51,674 nt of DNA from NCBI GenBank assembly GCA_903918115.1, contig CAIXDG010000004.1, positions 1-51,674 on the forward strand, written 5' to 3'. Under the pieces are notes generated by a model, which did not search any database, was not told the origin of the DNA, and worked only from the letters and a program-made list of their open reading frames with translations. Positions 19,746 through 27,457 of this stretch are shown piece by piece. Source of the DNA: an uncultured beta proteobacterium (lineage in GTDB: Bacteria > Pseudomonadota > Gammaproteobacteria > Burkholderiales > Burkholderiaceae). Each line of letters opens with the position of its first letter. The first letter of the stretch is position 1. A program made the translations under genes and the position numbers.

Positions 19746-20450
19746 TCATATTGCCCTGCGTACCATCAACTCCTTAATTTTGCCAATGGCCTTGGTAGGA
19801 TTTAGGTGCTTAGGACAAACATCAACACAATTCATAATCGTATGGCAGCGAAATAAGCGATAAGGATCTTCGAGATTATCTAGTCGCAGTGCCGTAGCCT
19901 CATCGCGACTATCGGCAATAAACCGATAGGCTTGCAACAAGCCCGCAGGTCCAACAAATTTATCGGGGTTCCACCAAAATGACGGGCAGGCAGTCGAACA
20001 AGATGCGCACAAAATACACTCGTATAAACCATCTAGCTCTTCACGTTCTTCGGGGCTTTGCAAACGCTCTTTTTCGGGTGGTGGTGTCTCGTTAATTAAA
20101 TACGGCTTAATCGATAGATACTGTTTAAAGAACAGAGTCATGTCGACAATTAAATCGCGTACCACCGGCAACCCTGGCAAGGGACGCAACACAATGGTTT
20201 TTGGCAAGCTACGCATATTCGTTAAGCAGGCAAGCCCATTTTTACCATTAATATTCATGGCATCAGAACCACAAACACCTTCGCGACAAGAACGCCGAAA
20301 AGAAATGGTTTCATCCATCTTCTTTAAAGTAATTAAGGCATCTAGCAACATACGCTCATCGCTTAATTCAATTTCATAACGCTGCATGCGAGGCGCATCA
20401 TTGGTCTCGGGATCGTAACGGTAGATTTCAAAAATACGGGTATCGCTCAT
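19746..20450 (-). CDS. sdhB: Succinate dehydrogenase iron-sulfur subunit SdhB
   Basis: Electron-transfer subunit of respiratory complex II. [2Fe-2S] ligands lie in the N-terminal ferredoxin domain at C55, C60, D63 and C75 (the Asp variant is also seen in E. coli). The two C-terminal motifs CILCASCSTAC (from C145) and C202...C208...C212 hold the [4Fe-4S] and [3Fe-4S] clusters. The length of 234 is standard. It sits after sdhA with 27 bases between and 10 bases before sdhE. Confidence 0.97.
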   Translation of the reverse strand: MSDTRIFEIYRYDPETNDAPRMQRYEIELSDERMLLDALITLKKMDETISFRRSCREGVCGSDAMNINGKNGLACLTNMRSLPKTIVLRPLPGLPVVRDLIVDMTLFFKQYLSIKPYLINETPPPEKERLQSPEEREELDGLYECILCASCSTACPSFWWNPDKFVGPAGLLQAYRFIADSRDEATALRLDNLEDPYRLFRCHTIMNCVDVCPKHLNPTKAIGKIKELMVRRAI

Positions 20451-20477
20451 CTCAATTCTTTCGTCTACAAATAGGCG

Positions 20478-22256
20478 TTAAAAGGTGCGTTCTTTAGGGG
20501 GCACGGAGTCTATGGTTAAGGGCTGCAATTGCACGGGCTTGTAATCCATGCGATTGCCCTCGCTAAACCATAATGAATGCTTCAGCCAATGTACATCATC
20601 TCGTTTCGGATGGTCATCATGCGAATGTGCGCCGCGACTTTCTTTGCGGGTGGCGGCAGAAATCATGGTGGCATTGGCAGTCTCAATTAAATTGGCAACT
20701 TCTAAAGCCTCAATTCGTGCAGTATTAAAAATTTGCGACTTATCCTTAACCCATAAATGATTGGCCCGCTCAGTTAATAGCGCCATTTGGCGCACGCCCT
20801 CATCCATTAGTTCCTGATTACGAAATACCCCAGCATAGGTTTGCATGGTTTTGCGAATGTCGTTGGCCACATCTTGCGCATACTCACCACTCGTAGAGGC
20901 ATCTAACTTAGCAATGCGCGCCATACTCTTGCTACCTGCATCTGCGGGTAAGGCCTTATGCTCACGGTCTTTTAAATTGGCTGCAACAATATGATTACCG
21001 GCAGCGCGTCCAAAGACCAATAAATCGAGCAAGGAATTCGTTCCCAATCGATTAGCACCATGCACCGAGACACAGGAACATTCACCAATGGCATAAAGGC
21101 CCTGCACGATATGGTTCGGGTTACCGTCTTTGGGCACCACAACTTGACCATGAATATTGGTGGGAATGCCGCCCATTTGATAATGAATCGTTGGTACGAC
21201 TGGTATCGGCTCTTTAGTAACATCAATATTGGCAAAGTTCATGCCAATTTCATACACTGAAGGCAGGCGCTTCATAATGGTTTCCGCGCCAATATGGGTT
21301 AAGTCGAGCACCACATAATCGCCATTTGGACCACAACCCCGACCCTCTTTAATTTCTTGATCCATCGAGCGCGAGACAAAATCACGTGGTGCTAAATCTT
21401 TAAGCGTGGGCGCATAACGTTCCATAAACCGTTCGCCATCTTTATTGCGCAGTACGCCACCTTCGCCACGGCAGCCCTCGGTAAGTAATACGCCAGCACC
21501 GGCAACCCCAGTGGGGTGAAACTGCCAAAATTCCATATCCTCTAAAGGAATGCCAGCGCGCGCAGCCATACCCATGCCATCGCCAGTATTGATATACGCG
21601 TTGGTAGAGGCAGACCAAATGCGCCCTGCTCCACCCGTAGCCAAAATCACAATTTTGGCCTCGAGAATATACAGCTCACCCGTTTCCATTTCCAAGGCGG
21701 TGACGCCAACCACATCACCGGCTGCATCGCGGATTAAATCGAGCGCCAACCACTCAACATAAAAATGGGTTTTAGCCATCACATTACGTTGGTACAAGGT
21801 ATGCAACATTGCATGACCGGTTCGGTCAGCTGCGGCACAAGCACGTTGCACTGGCTTTTCACCATAATTCGCCGTGTGTCCGCCAAAGGGGCGCTGATAA
21901 ATAGTGCCATCCGGATTGCGATCAAAGGGCATGCCAAAGTGTTCGAGTTCATACACGACCTTGGGCGCCTCGCGGCACATAAACTCAATCACATCTTGAT
22001 CGCCTAACCAATCAGAACCCTTCACCGTATCGTAAAAGTGATAGTGCCAATTATCTTCGCTCATATTACCTAGAGCAGCGCCAATGCCGCCTTGCGCAGC
22101 AACAGTATGTGAACGAGTGGGGAACACTTTGCTTAAAACTGCTACATCAAGCCCAGCTTCAGCGAGTTGCAGTGAGGCACGCATACCAGAACCACCTGCG
22201 CCAACAATCACAGCGTCAAAACGACGTCGAGGTAAGGCTTGTTGAATCTCTGTCAT
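20478..22256 (-). CDS. sdhA: Succinate dehydrogenase flavoprotein subunit SdhA
   Basis: Catalytic subunit that oxidises succinate to fumarate. The dinucleotide-binding motif is VIVGAGGSGMRA (about 17-28). The histidine that covalently binds FAD is H50 in RSHTVAAQGG. The substrate region includes HPTG and the RSMDQEI segment. The length of 592 is standard for proteobacterial SdhA. It is separated from sdhD by a single base, and sdhB follows. Confidence 0.97.
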   Translation of the reverse strand: MTEIQQALPRRRFDAVIVGAGGSGMRASLQLAEAGLDVAVLSKVFPTRSHTVAAQGGIGAALGNMSEDNWHYHFYDTVKGSDWLGDQDVIEFMCREAPKVVYELEHFGMPFDRNPDGTIYQRPFGGHTANYGEKPVQRACAAADRTGHAMLHTLYQRNVMAKTHFYVEWLALDLIRDAAGDVVGVTALEMETGELYILEAKIVILATGGAGRIWSASTNAYINTGDGMGMAARAGIPLEDMEFWQFHPTGVAGAGVLLTEGCRGEGGVLRNKDGERFMERYAPTLKDLAPRDFVSRSMDQEIKEGRGCGPNGDYVVLDLTHIGAETIMKRLPSVYEIGMNFANIDVTKEPIPVVPTIHYQMGGIPTNIHGQVVVPKDGNPNHIVQGLYAIGECSCVSVHGANRLGTNSLLDLLVFGRAAGNHIVAANLKDREHKALPADAGSKSMARIAKLDASTSGEYAQDVANDIRKTMQTYAGVFRNQELMDEGVRQMALLTERANHLWVKDKSQIFNTARIEALEVANLIETANATMISAATRKESRGAHSHDDHPKRDDVHWLKHSLWFSEGNRMDYKPVQLQPLTIDSVPPKERTF

Positions 22257-22257
22257 C

Positions 22258-22623
22258 TCACACTTTCCACAAAATTTGAATAGCGTAAGCAGTACAAGCG
22301 ATCAACCACAGTGCAGTAAGGGCTTGTAAAGTTAAGCGCGTTCCTACGGGCTTGATGTAATCCATCCAAATATCACGCATACCGACCCACGCATGATAAA
22401 AAAGACTGAGAAAAGCCAGTAATGTCAGGAGCTTCATAAATTGGTTACTGAACAAGCTAGCCCAAGCGGTGTAATTGGCCCCGCCATTGATGAGATAGTC
22501 ACCCAATAAAATCAAAGTGAAGACCACCATGATGATCGCAGTCACGCGCTGTATTAACCACTCTTTAAGACCGTAGTGCGCACCAACAACAATGCGACGC
22601 GGACCAACGTTATAGATTGACAT
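22258..22623 (-). CDS. sdhD: Succinate dehydrogenase membrane anchor SdhD
   Basis: Membrane anchor subunit of complex II with three hydrophobic segments (about 27-46, 61-83 and 99-118). H77 in YHAWVGM aligns with the heme b ligand of E. coli SdhD, and the following DIWMDYI segment lines the quinone site. The 121 residues are the usual size. It lies 13 bases after sdhC and one base before sdhA. Confidence 0.93.
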   Translation of the reverse strand: MSIYNVGPRRIVVGAHYGLKEWLIQRVTAIIMVVFTLILLGDYLINGGANYTAWASLFSNQFMKLLTLLAFLSLFYHAWVGMRDIWMDYIKPVGTRLTLQALTALWLIACTAYAIQILWKV

Positions 22624-22636
22624 CCTGTTCCTTGTC

Positions 22637-23062
22637 TTAAATCAAACCAAATAATTTTGCGCCCAAAATCAGCGTAAGCGAAAGACTAATTATCAAAACC
22701 CATATTGCCGAACGATTGGCAGGCACCTTATCAATTCCAATTTCACGATCTAACAGCAGATAACGAATGCCGGCAAAAAAATGATGTAGAAAACTCCAAA
22801 TCAAACCCAAGAGCACCAATTTCGCCAGAGGGTTCGCAACAATGGCTTGGAATTTTTTATAACTGAGCTCTGAAGCTAGACTCTGATCCAATAAATACAA
22901 CAAGAACGGCAAGCATAAAAATAAAGCCGCGCCACTAATGCGATGCAAAATCGAAACCTTCCCTGCCCAAGGCAGGCGGTAATGAATTAACTGCGCTAAA
23001 CCAATATTGCGATAGACCGGCTTGGGTCGCGAGTGGTGCAGATCCTGTTGGGTATCAGCCAT
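22637..23062 (-). CDS. sdhC: Succinate dehydrogenase cytochrome b556 subunit SdhC
   Basis: Other heme-b anchor of complex II. The N-terminal region has the family pattern SILHRISG (about 37-44) before the first membrane segment. H94 in HHFFAGIRYLLLD is the likely heme ligand. Three hydrophobic segments lie near 44-60, 80-98 and 119-139. The length of 141 is normal. It is the first gene of the sdh cluster and is preceded by a palindrome and the GntR regulator gene. Confidence 0.94.
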   Translation of the reverse strand: MADTQQDLHHSRPKPVYRNIGLAQLIHYRLPWAGKVSILHRISGAALFLCLPFLLYLLDQSLASELSYKKFQAIVANPLAKLVLLGLIWSFLHHFFAGIRYLLLDREIGIDKVPANRSAIWVLIISLSLTLILGAKLFGLI

Positions 23063-23085
23063 GGTTTATCTCAATTCAATTGTGA

Positions 23086-23117
23086 AGAGTAAAAACAAAA
23101 ATGTTGTATCGCAACAT
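23086..23117 (-). promoter_or_regulatory. Candidate sdh promoter with overlapping palindromic operator
   Basis: The palindrome ATGTTG-N5-CAACAT spans 23101-23117, between the end of the GntR gene and sdhC. On the minus strand, a -35-like TTGCGA (23109-23114), a 17-base spacer and a weak -10 TACTCT (23086-23091) can be read. The palindrome therefore covers the -35 element, as a repressor site would. The promoter is weak by consensus, and the link to the neighbouring GntR protein is inferred from position only. Confidence 0.45.
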
Positions 23118-23164
23118 ATTTTAGTTGAAAGCGGAAAGGCTTGGGTTTTTTTCAACATTGGGCC

Positions 23165-23902
23165 TTAACTTAAGGTATTTTCATAGTGTTGAGAGCTTGT
23201 TTCATAGCGGGCAAGGCGAATTTCAACCGGTTTGTTGCCATAAGTGTATGAAACCCGCTCAACCAATAAAATCGGGGCTCCTAAGGTGGTATTTAAGCGC
23301 TGAGCACAAATCGAGTCACTCGTAACCGCTTTGATTTTTTCCGTTGCGCGCACCATATGGGTGGCAAAAGCAGATTCATAAAGGGCATACAGTGGCCCAT
23401 CCCAGGCCTGCAAGGTAGCGAGGTCAAGTCCCTTAAAACGCGAGCTTGGTAACCAAATTTGCTCAAAGACGATCGCTTTGCCCGCAAAAGTTTGAACTCG
23501 CTCAATTTCAATGAGATTCTCGCCTGTGTTGATTTTTAAAGCGCGCGCCATTAAGGCGGAGGCTTTCATTTTTTTGCAGCTCAGAAAGTGATTTTTTAAC
23601 ACCATTGGCAGGCCACTGTCGGGTGCTAAGCGCAAAAAGCGAAACTGATGCCGCTCCTCGAGGTGGGTAGCAACAAAGGTGCCCTTACCTTGCTTGCGAA
23701 TTAACAAGTTTTGCGTGGTCAACTCATCAATCGCCTTGCGCACGGTGCCTTGACTCACCTCATAGCGAGCAGCCAACTCAAATTCACTGGGAATAACTTC
23801 CCCGGGTTGCCATTCTCCCGCTTGCAAACTGGCGAGCAACATCGCTTTAATTTGCTGATAAAGCGGGCTGAAGGTGGCTAAAGAAGTTAAATTGGCACTC
23901 AA
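23165..23902 (-). CDS. GntR family regulator, HutC/UTRA type
   Basis: Predicted one-component regulator: winged helix-turn-helix (about 12-80, with the GntR hallmark GEVIPSEFELAARYEVSQGT) and a C-terminal UTRA ligand-binding domain (about 95-240). The length of 245 is typical. The start codon is TTG at 23902: the sequence GGAG lies 5 bases upstream, and the first in-frame ATG (residue 18) would remove part of the HTH domain. It is transcribed towards sdhC and divergently from mdh, so it probably controls TCA-cycle genes. The ligand is unknown. Such regulators sit next to sdh in many beta-proteobacteria. Confidence 0.85.
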   Translation of the reverse strand: MSANLTSLATFSPLYQQIKAMLLASLQAGEWQPGEVIPSEFELAARYEVSQGTVRKAIDELTTQNLLIRKQGKGTFVATHLEERHQFRFLRLAPDSGLPMVLKNHFLSCKKMKASALMARALKINTGENLIEIERVQTFAGKAIVFEQIWLPSSRFKGLDLATLQAWDGPLYALYESAFATHMVRATEKIKAVTSDSICAQRLNTTLGAPILLVERVSYTYGNKPVEIRLARYETSSQHYENTLS

Positions 23903-23979
23903 GATGGCTCCAACAAAAAACTATTTAGGGCTGTCAAACGCAGAAAAAAAGCGGTTTTGAGGTCTTATAGAAGACATAG

Positions 23980-24009
23980 TTGACAGTGTAATGGGGGAAT
24001 CCCTAAACT
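23980..24009 (+). promoter_or_regulatory. Candidate mdh promoter
   Basis: A perfect -35 TTGACA (23980-23985) is followed after 18 bases by TAAACT (24004-24009, four of six consensus bases). Transcription would start near 24016, leaving an untranslated leader of about 40 bases before the mdh ATG. A TGTCAA at 23932-23937 is its inverted counterpart, but no good -10 for the GntR gene accompanies it. Confidence 0.5.
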
Positions 24010-24057
24010 TAAAGGGATAATAGAAGTAATTTTTAACCCTCATCTGGAGTTTTAGTA

Positions 24058-25047
24058 ATGGCAAAAGCACCTATGCGCGTTGCGGTTACCGGCGCCGCCG
24101 GCCAAATTGGCTATTCCCTGCTATTTCGTATAGCTAATGGCGACTTATTGGGCAAAGATCAACCCGTCATTTTGCAACTCCTTGAAATTCCTGATGAAAA
24201 AGCGCAAAAGGCACTGGCAGGTGTGATGATGGAGCTCGATGATTGCGCCTTCCCCTTGCTAGCGGGAATGAGTGCCCATAGTGATCCGATGACGGCGTTT
24301 AAAGATGTTGATATTGCTATGCTGGTGGGAGCCCGTCCGCGGGGTCCAGGCATGGAACGCAAAGATTTGCTATCGGCTAACGCCCAAATTTTTACAGCAC
24401 AAGGTAAGGCGCTTGACGCTGTTGCCAAGCGCACAGTCAAGGTCTTGGTAGTGGGCAATCCCGCTAATACCAACGCCTATATTGCGATGAAATCAGCGCC
24501 TGGCTTGCCGGCTAAAAACTTTACTGCCATGTTGCGCCTTGATCATAACCGCGCACTTTCTCAGTTGGCCGCGAAAATGGGTAAACCAGTCGCTGAAGTT
24601 GAAAAATTGATTGTCTGGGGAAATCACAGTCCCACAATGTATCCAGACTATCGCTTTGCCACCATTAACGGCGAGTCGGTAGAAAAATTAATTAATGATC
24701 CCGCTTGGAATAAGGATGTTTTCATTCCTACCGTTGGGAAACGCGGCGGCGCCATCATTGAAGCGCGCGGCCTATCTTCTGCAGCCTCGGCTGCAAACGC
24801 AGCAATTGATCACATGCATGATTGGGTCCTTGGCACTAACGGCAAATGGACCACAATGGGTATTGCTTCAAAAGGCGACTATGGTATTCCAGCAGACGTA
24901 ATTTATGGTTTCCCCGTGATTTGTGCAAATGGGGAATATCAATTAGTTGAGGGTTTAGCCATTGATGAATTTTCACGTGAACGCATGAACCATACCCTCA
25001 ATGAATTACTTGAAGAACAAGCAGGCGTAAAGCACTTACTCAATTAA
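24058..25047 (+). CDS. mdh: Malate dehydrogenase Mdh
   Basis: NAD-dependent oxidation of malate to oxaloacetate in the TCA cycle. The nucleotide-binding motif GAAGQIG is at 12-18. Substrate-binding arginines are in [13 protein letters not shown]. The catalytic pair is D162 (LDHNRA) and H190 ([12 protein letters not shown]). The 329 residues match the long, beta-proteobacterial type of Mdh rather than the 312-residue E. coli form. It has a ribosome site CTGGAG upstream and is divergent from the GntR regulator. Confidence 0.97.
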   Translation: MAKAPMRVAVTGAAGQIGYSLLFRIANGDLLGKDQPVILQLLEIPDEKAQKALAGVMMELDDCAFPLLAGMSAHSDPMTAFKDVDIAMLVGARPRGPGMERKDLLSANAQIFTAQGKALDAVAKRTVKVLVVGNPANTNAYIAMKSAPGLPAKNFTAMLRLDHNRALSQLAAKMGKPVAEVEKLIVWGNHSPTMYPDYRFATINGESVEKLINDPAWNKDVFIPTVGKRGGAIIEARGLSSAASAANAAIDHMHDWVLGTNGKWTTMGIASKGDYGIPADVIYGFPVICANGEYQLVEGLAIDEFSRERMNHTLNELLEEQAGVKHLLN

Positions 25048-25057
25048 GGAAAACAAC

Positions 25058-25441
25058 ATGAAAAAAACCGCGCTGGTACTCCCCCTCAAAATGACACTGG
25101 CCAGTATCGCTTGCTTGGCTGCAATTACGAGTCAAGCACAAAGTCTGCGCAATTCTTCACCCTTCTCCTGGACTTGTAGCAATGGCATGGAATTAAAAAC
25201 TTCAGGCACTGCAGAAAATCTGACCTTAGAGTGGAACTCAAGAAGCTTTGTGATGAATAAAGAGACTTCATTGCCAGGTAGCTTGCGCTATAAAAATATG
25301 GATACGGGTCTCGACCTTGTGGTACTGGGAAATAAAGCGATGCTCTTTAATATTAAGAGTGGTGTTCGCTTAGCTGACTTTTGCCAAACCGCTGAAATGA
25401 AAGGCGGCAAAGACCCCCATTTATTTACTAAAGTCGAATAG
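25058..25441 (+). CDS. Small secreted protein, possibly MliC-like
   Basis: Predicted secreted protein of 127 residues with a clear signal peptide (basic MKK, hydrophobic core to about 27, cleavage near SQAQS). The mature part has two cysteines (in SWTCSNG and ADFCQTA), which could form a disulfide. Its pattern of a Cys-containing first strand, an LRYKN segment and a second Cys near the end recalls the MliC/PliC lysozyme-inhibitor fold, but the key SGxxY motif is only partly matched (PGSLRY). The start lies 10 bases after mdh with an AAGGAAAA ribosome site, so it is probably co-transcribed with mdh. Function is uncertain. Confidence 0.7.
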   Translation: MKKTALVLPLKMTLASIACLAAITSQAQSLRNSSPFSWTCSNGMELKTSGTAENLTLEWNSRSFVMNKETSLPGSLRYKNMDTGLDLVVLGNKAMLFNIKSGVRLADFCQTAEMKGGKDPHLFTKVE

Positions 25442-25443
25442 GA

Positions 25444-26655
25444 CTAATGAAATAAAGGTTGTTGGGTGGGTGAGTCTTCTGGCATTTCAGCGTGTACTAC
25501 CTCACCCTGACGATCTGGGAATAAGGGCGCTCCACAGTCGTCACACAATTCGGGCGCAAACAAGACTGCATGTCGAAAAACGTCTTCAATGCCAGCATCC
25601 CGAAGTGCGTCACAAATTTCTTTAATTGGGCTTTCATCGTTTGAGACATCATTTAACGCGTCATTAGCAACATGTTCGCGATCATATAAGGGCCAGATCA
25701 CGCCATACACTACGTCGGCTGAGCCTTTCACACTAAACGCCAAACGATATTCATCAGCCTGCTCTTCGCCAAAAGCCCCAACTACACACGATAAGCCCGC
25801 AGGAATGATGCTCAACGCCGATTCTAAAAAGTTCACTGCAGCGCGAATACTCAAAGGCCTAACTTGCTTATCTGCTAGACGGCAATTGGTGAAATACGCT
25901 TCGGGCAAAAGCAAATCGAATTCGCAGCCTGGAAATAAACTGGCAATCGGCTCATGCATGGCCGCTTGCCACTCGACTAAACTCACCCCCCGCTCTTGTC
26001 GTGCAGGATTTTCAGCCTGCCAACAAAATAAGGGTTTGCCGGAAGGAGCGGCAATCACAGCAACAATAAAGCGTGGATCAGCTAATACCGCAATCGTTTC
26101 CGACATGCCACGCATCTCTAATTTCATCTCGCTAGCAGAAACTGCTGCCGACGATAACGCTTCAAGCAAAATGCGAGTTTGACAATGCGAATGGGGCATT
26201 TGGTCAATGCTATATAACCAAGGCACAATTGCTAAGCGCGTATCGTTCGCAGCAATCGAACGTTGCAAGGCTAACGCAGTTGCCTCGATAATTTGCACAG
26301 GCAAAGCGCCCGATGGGATTTGATAGCGGGTGTGTGCCACAATCGGCATGGCAATTAACAGTGCATCCCAACTCTGACCTTCGTATTCAAGCGTCAGTGA
26401 CTCAGCCAACGTTTCAGCGTTATCGGCCAAGACTTCAAAAGCAACGGTATTAATTTTAAATGTTTGATCTAACGCCGCATCAATGACATTTTGATTTTGG
26501 CTTTTTAGTAGGCGCGCTAAACGTTCAAGTAGACGCACCTCCCAAAACTCATCCTCAATGCGACTGCCCGATGCCGCGAGGGAAATTGCATCAGCCACCA
26601 AGCGGTCAGCTTCGGGCGAAGAACGTTGTGAGGATTTTGAACGATAGACAGCCAT
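25444..26655 (-). CDS. DUF2863 family protein
   Basis: Protein of 403 residues that I recognise as the DUF2863 family, which as far as I know is largely restricted to Burkholderiales and has no assigned function. Features: N-terminal helical region with ADRLVADAISLAASGSR (about 16-32), no signal peptide or membrane segment, and a C-terminal CDDCGAPLFP motif (C371, C374) that looks like half a metal-binding ribbon, followed by HAEMPE. It lies 11 bases after yaaA and is probably co-transcribed with it. It converges on the small secreted-protein gene with a 2-base gap. Confidence 0.75.
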   Translation of the reverse strand: MAVYRSKSSQRSSPEADRLVADAISLAASGSRIEDEFWEVRLLERLARLLKSQNQNVIDAALDQTFKINTVAFEVLADNAETLAESLTLEYEGQSWDALLIAMPIVAHTRYQIPSGALPVQIIEATALALQRSIAANDTRLAIVPWLYSIDQMPHSHCQTRILLEALSSAAVSASEMKLEMRGMSETIAVLADPRFIVAVIAAPSGKPLFCWQAENPARQERGVSLVEWQAAMHEPIASLFPGCEFDLLLPEAYFTNCRLADKQVRPLSIRAAVNFLESALSIIPAGLSCVVGAFGEEQADEYRLAFSVKGSADVVYGVIWPLYDREHVANDALNDVSNDESPIKEICDALRDAGIEDVFRHAVLFAPELCDDCGAPLFPDRQGEVVHAEMPEDSPTQQPLFH

Positions 26656-26666
26656 AATAAAAAGCC

Positions 26667-27443
26667 TTAATTTTTTTCTGCGCGATAAAAAACCGGTTGT
26701 AATGGCTTTGATGCTGCTGCATTGTAGCGATATCCAGCCAAATTGAATTGTTTTAAATCAGCAGCATCGGTAAGCCGATTTTCAACCACAAAACGCGTCA
26801 TTAAACCGCGCGCCCGTTTTGCGTAAAAAGAAATAATTTTGTATTGCCCTGCTTTCGCATCCTTAAAAACCGGCGAGATAATAGGGCAATCGAAGTCCGC
26901 AGCTTGTAATACCTTAAAGTACTCTTCAGATGCCAGGTTCAGTAAAAAAGGATTTTTTTGGCTAGCAAGGCTTTTTTTCAGTTCCTTGGTAATCCGCTCA
27001 CCCCAAAACTCATACAGATTTTTTCCCCGCACATTTTTGAAGGCAGTGCCCATTTCTAAGCGATAAGGCTGCATTAAATCAAAGGGCTTGAGCACGCCAT
27101 AAAGCCCGGAAAGAATCCGCACGTGGTCTTGAGCAAAATCTAAGTCCTTAGCATTTAAAGTACTGGCATCCAAACCGTCATATACGTCGCCCGCAAAGGC
27201 AAAAATGGCTTGCTTGCTATTTTCGGCAGTAAATTTGCTCGACCATTCGCGATAGCGCCCGACATTTAAGGCCGCTAACTGGTCTGATAAACCCATTAAC
27301 TTCGCCAGCTGTTGGGGCGAGAGGATCTTTAAGTCGGCAATTAATTTTGCAGATTCAGGTACAAACTGAGGTAGCGTGTGCTTTTTCAGCTTCACTGGGG
27401 TTTGGTAATCTAATGATTTGGCGGGAGAAAGAATGATCAGCAT
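26667..27443 (-). CDS. yaaA: Peroxide stress protein YaaA (UPF0246)
   Basis: DUF328/UPF0246 protein, in E. coli an OxyR-regulated factor that lowers free iron under peroxide stress and binds DNA. The N-terminal MLIILSPAKSLDY signature and the internal GDVYDGLDA and LSGLYGVLKPFDLMQPYRLEMG segments are diagnostic. The length of 258 is standard. It is divergent from the aminotransferase gene with only 14 bases between start codons, so the two promoters must lie inside each other's coding or start regions. I see no OxyR site that I could defend. Confidence 0.93.
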   Translation of the reverse strand: MLIILSPAKSLDYQTPVKLKKHTLPQFVPESAKLIADLKILSPQQLAKLMGLSDQLAALNVGRYREWSSKFTAENSKQAIFAFAGDVYDGLDASTLNAKDLDFAQDHVRILSGLYGVLKPFDLMQPYRLEMGTAFKNVRGKNLYEFWGERITKELKKSLASQKNPFLLNLASEEYFKVLQAADFDCPIISPVFKDAKAGQYKIISFYAKRARGLMTRFVVENRLTDAADLKQFNLAGYRYNAAASKPLQPVFYRAEKN

Positions 27444-27457
27444 GGCACAATTTGGTT

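Noticed and set aside
23932-23986. CTGTCAA/TTGACAG inverted pair between the GntR gene and mdh as an operator
   Set aside because: The arms are over 40 bases apart, and the right arm is simply the -35 of the mdh promoter; the left arm has no matching -10.
25589-26182. Open plus-strand frame of 197 codons opposite the DUF2863 gene
   Set aside because: No recognisable domain and no ribosome site that stands out; the opposite strand has a family match over its whole length.
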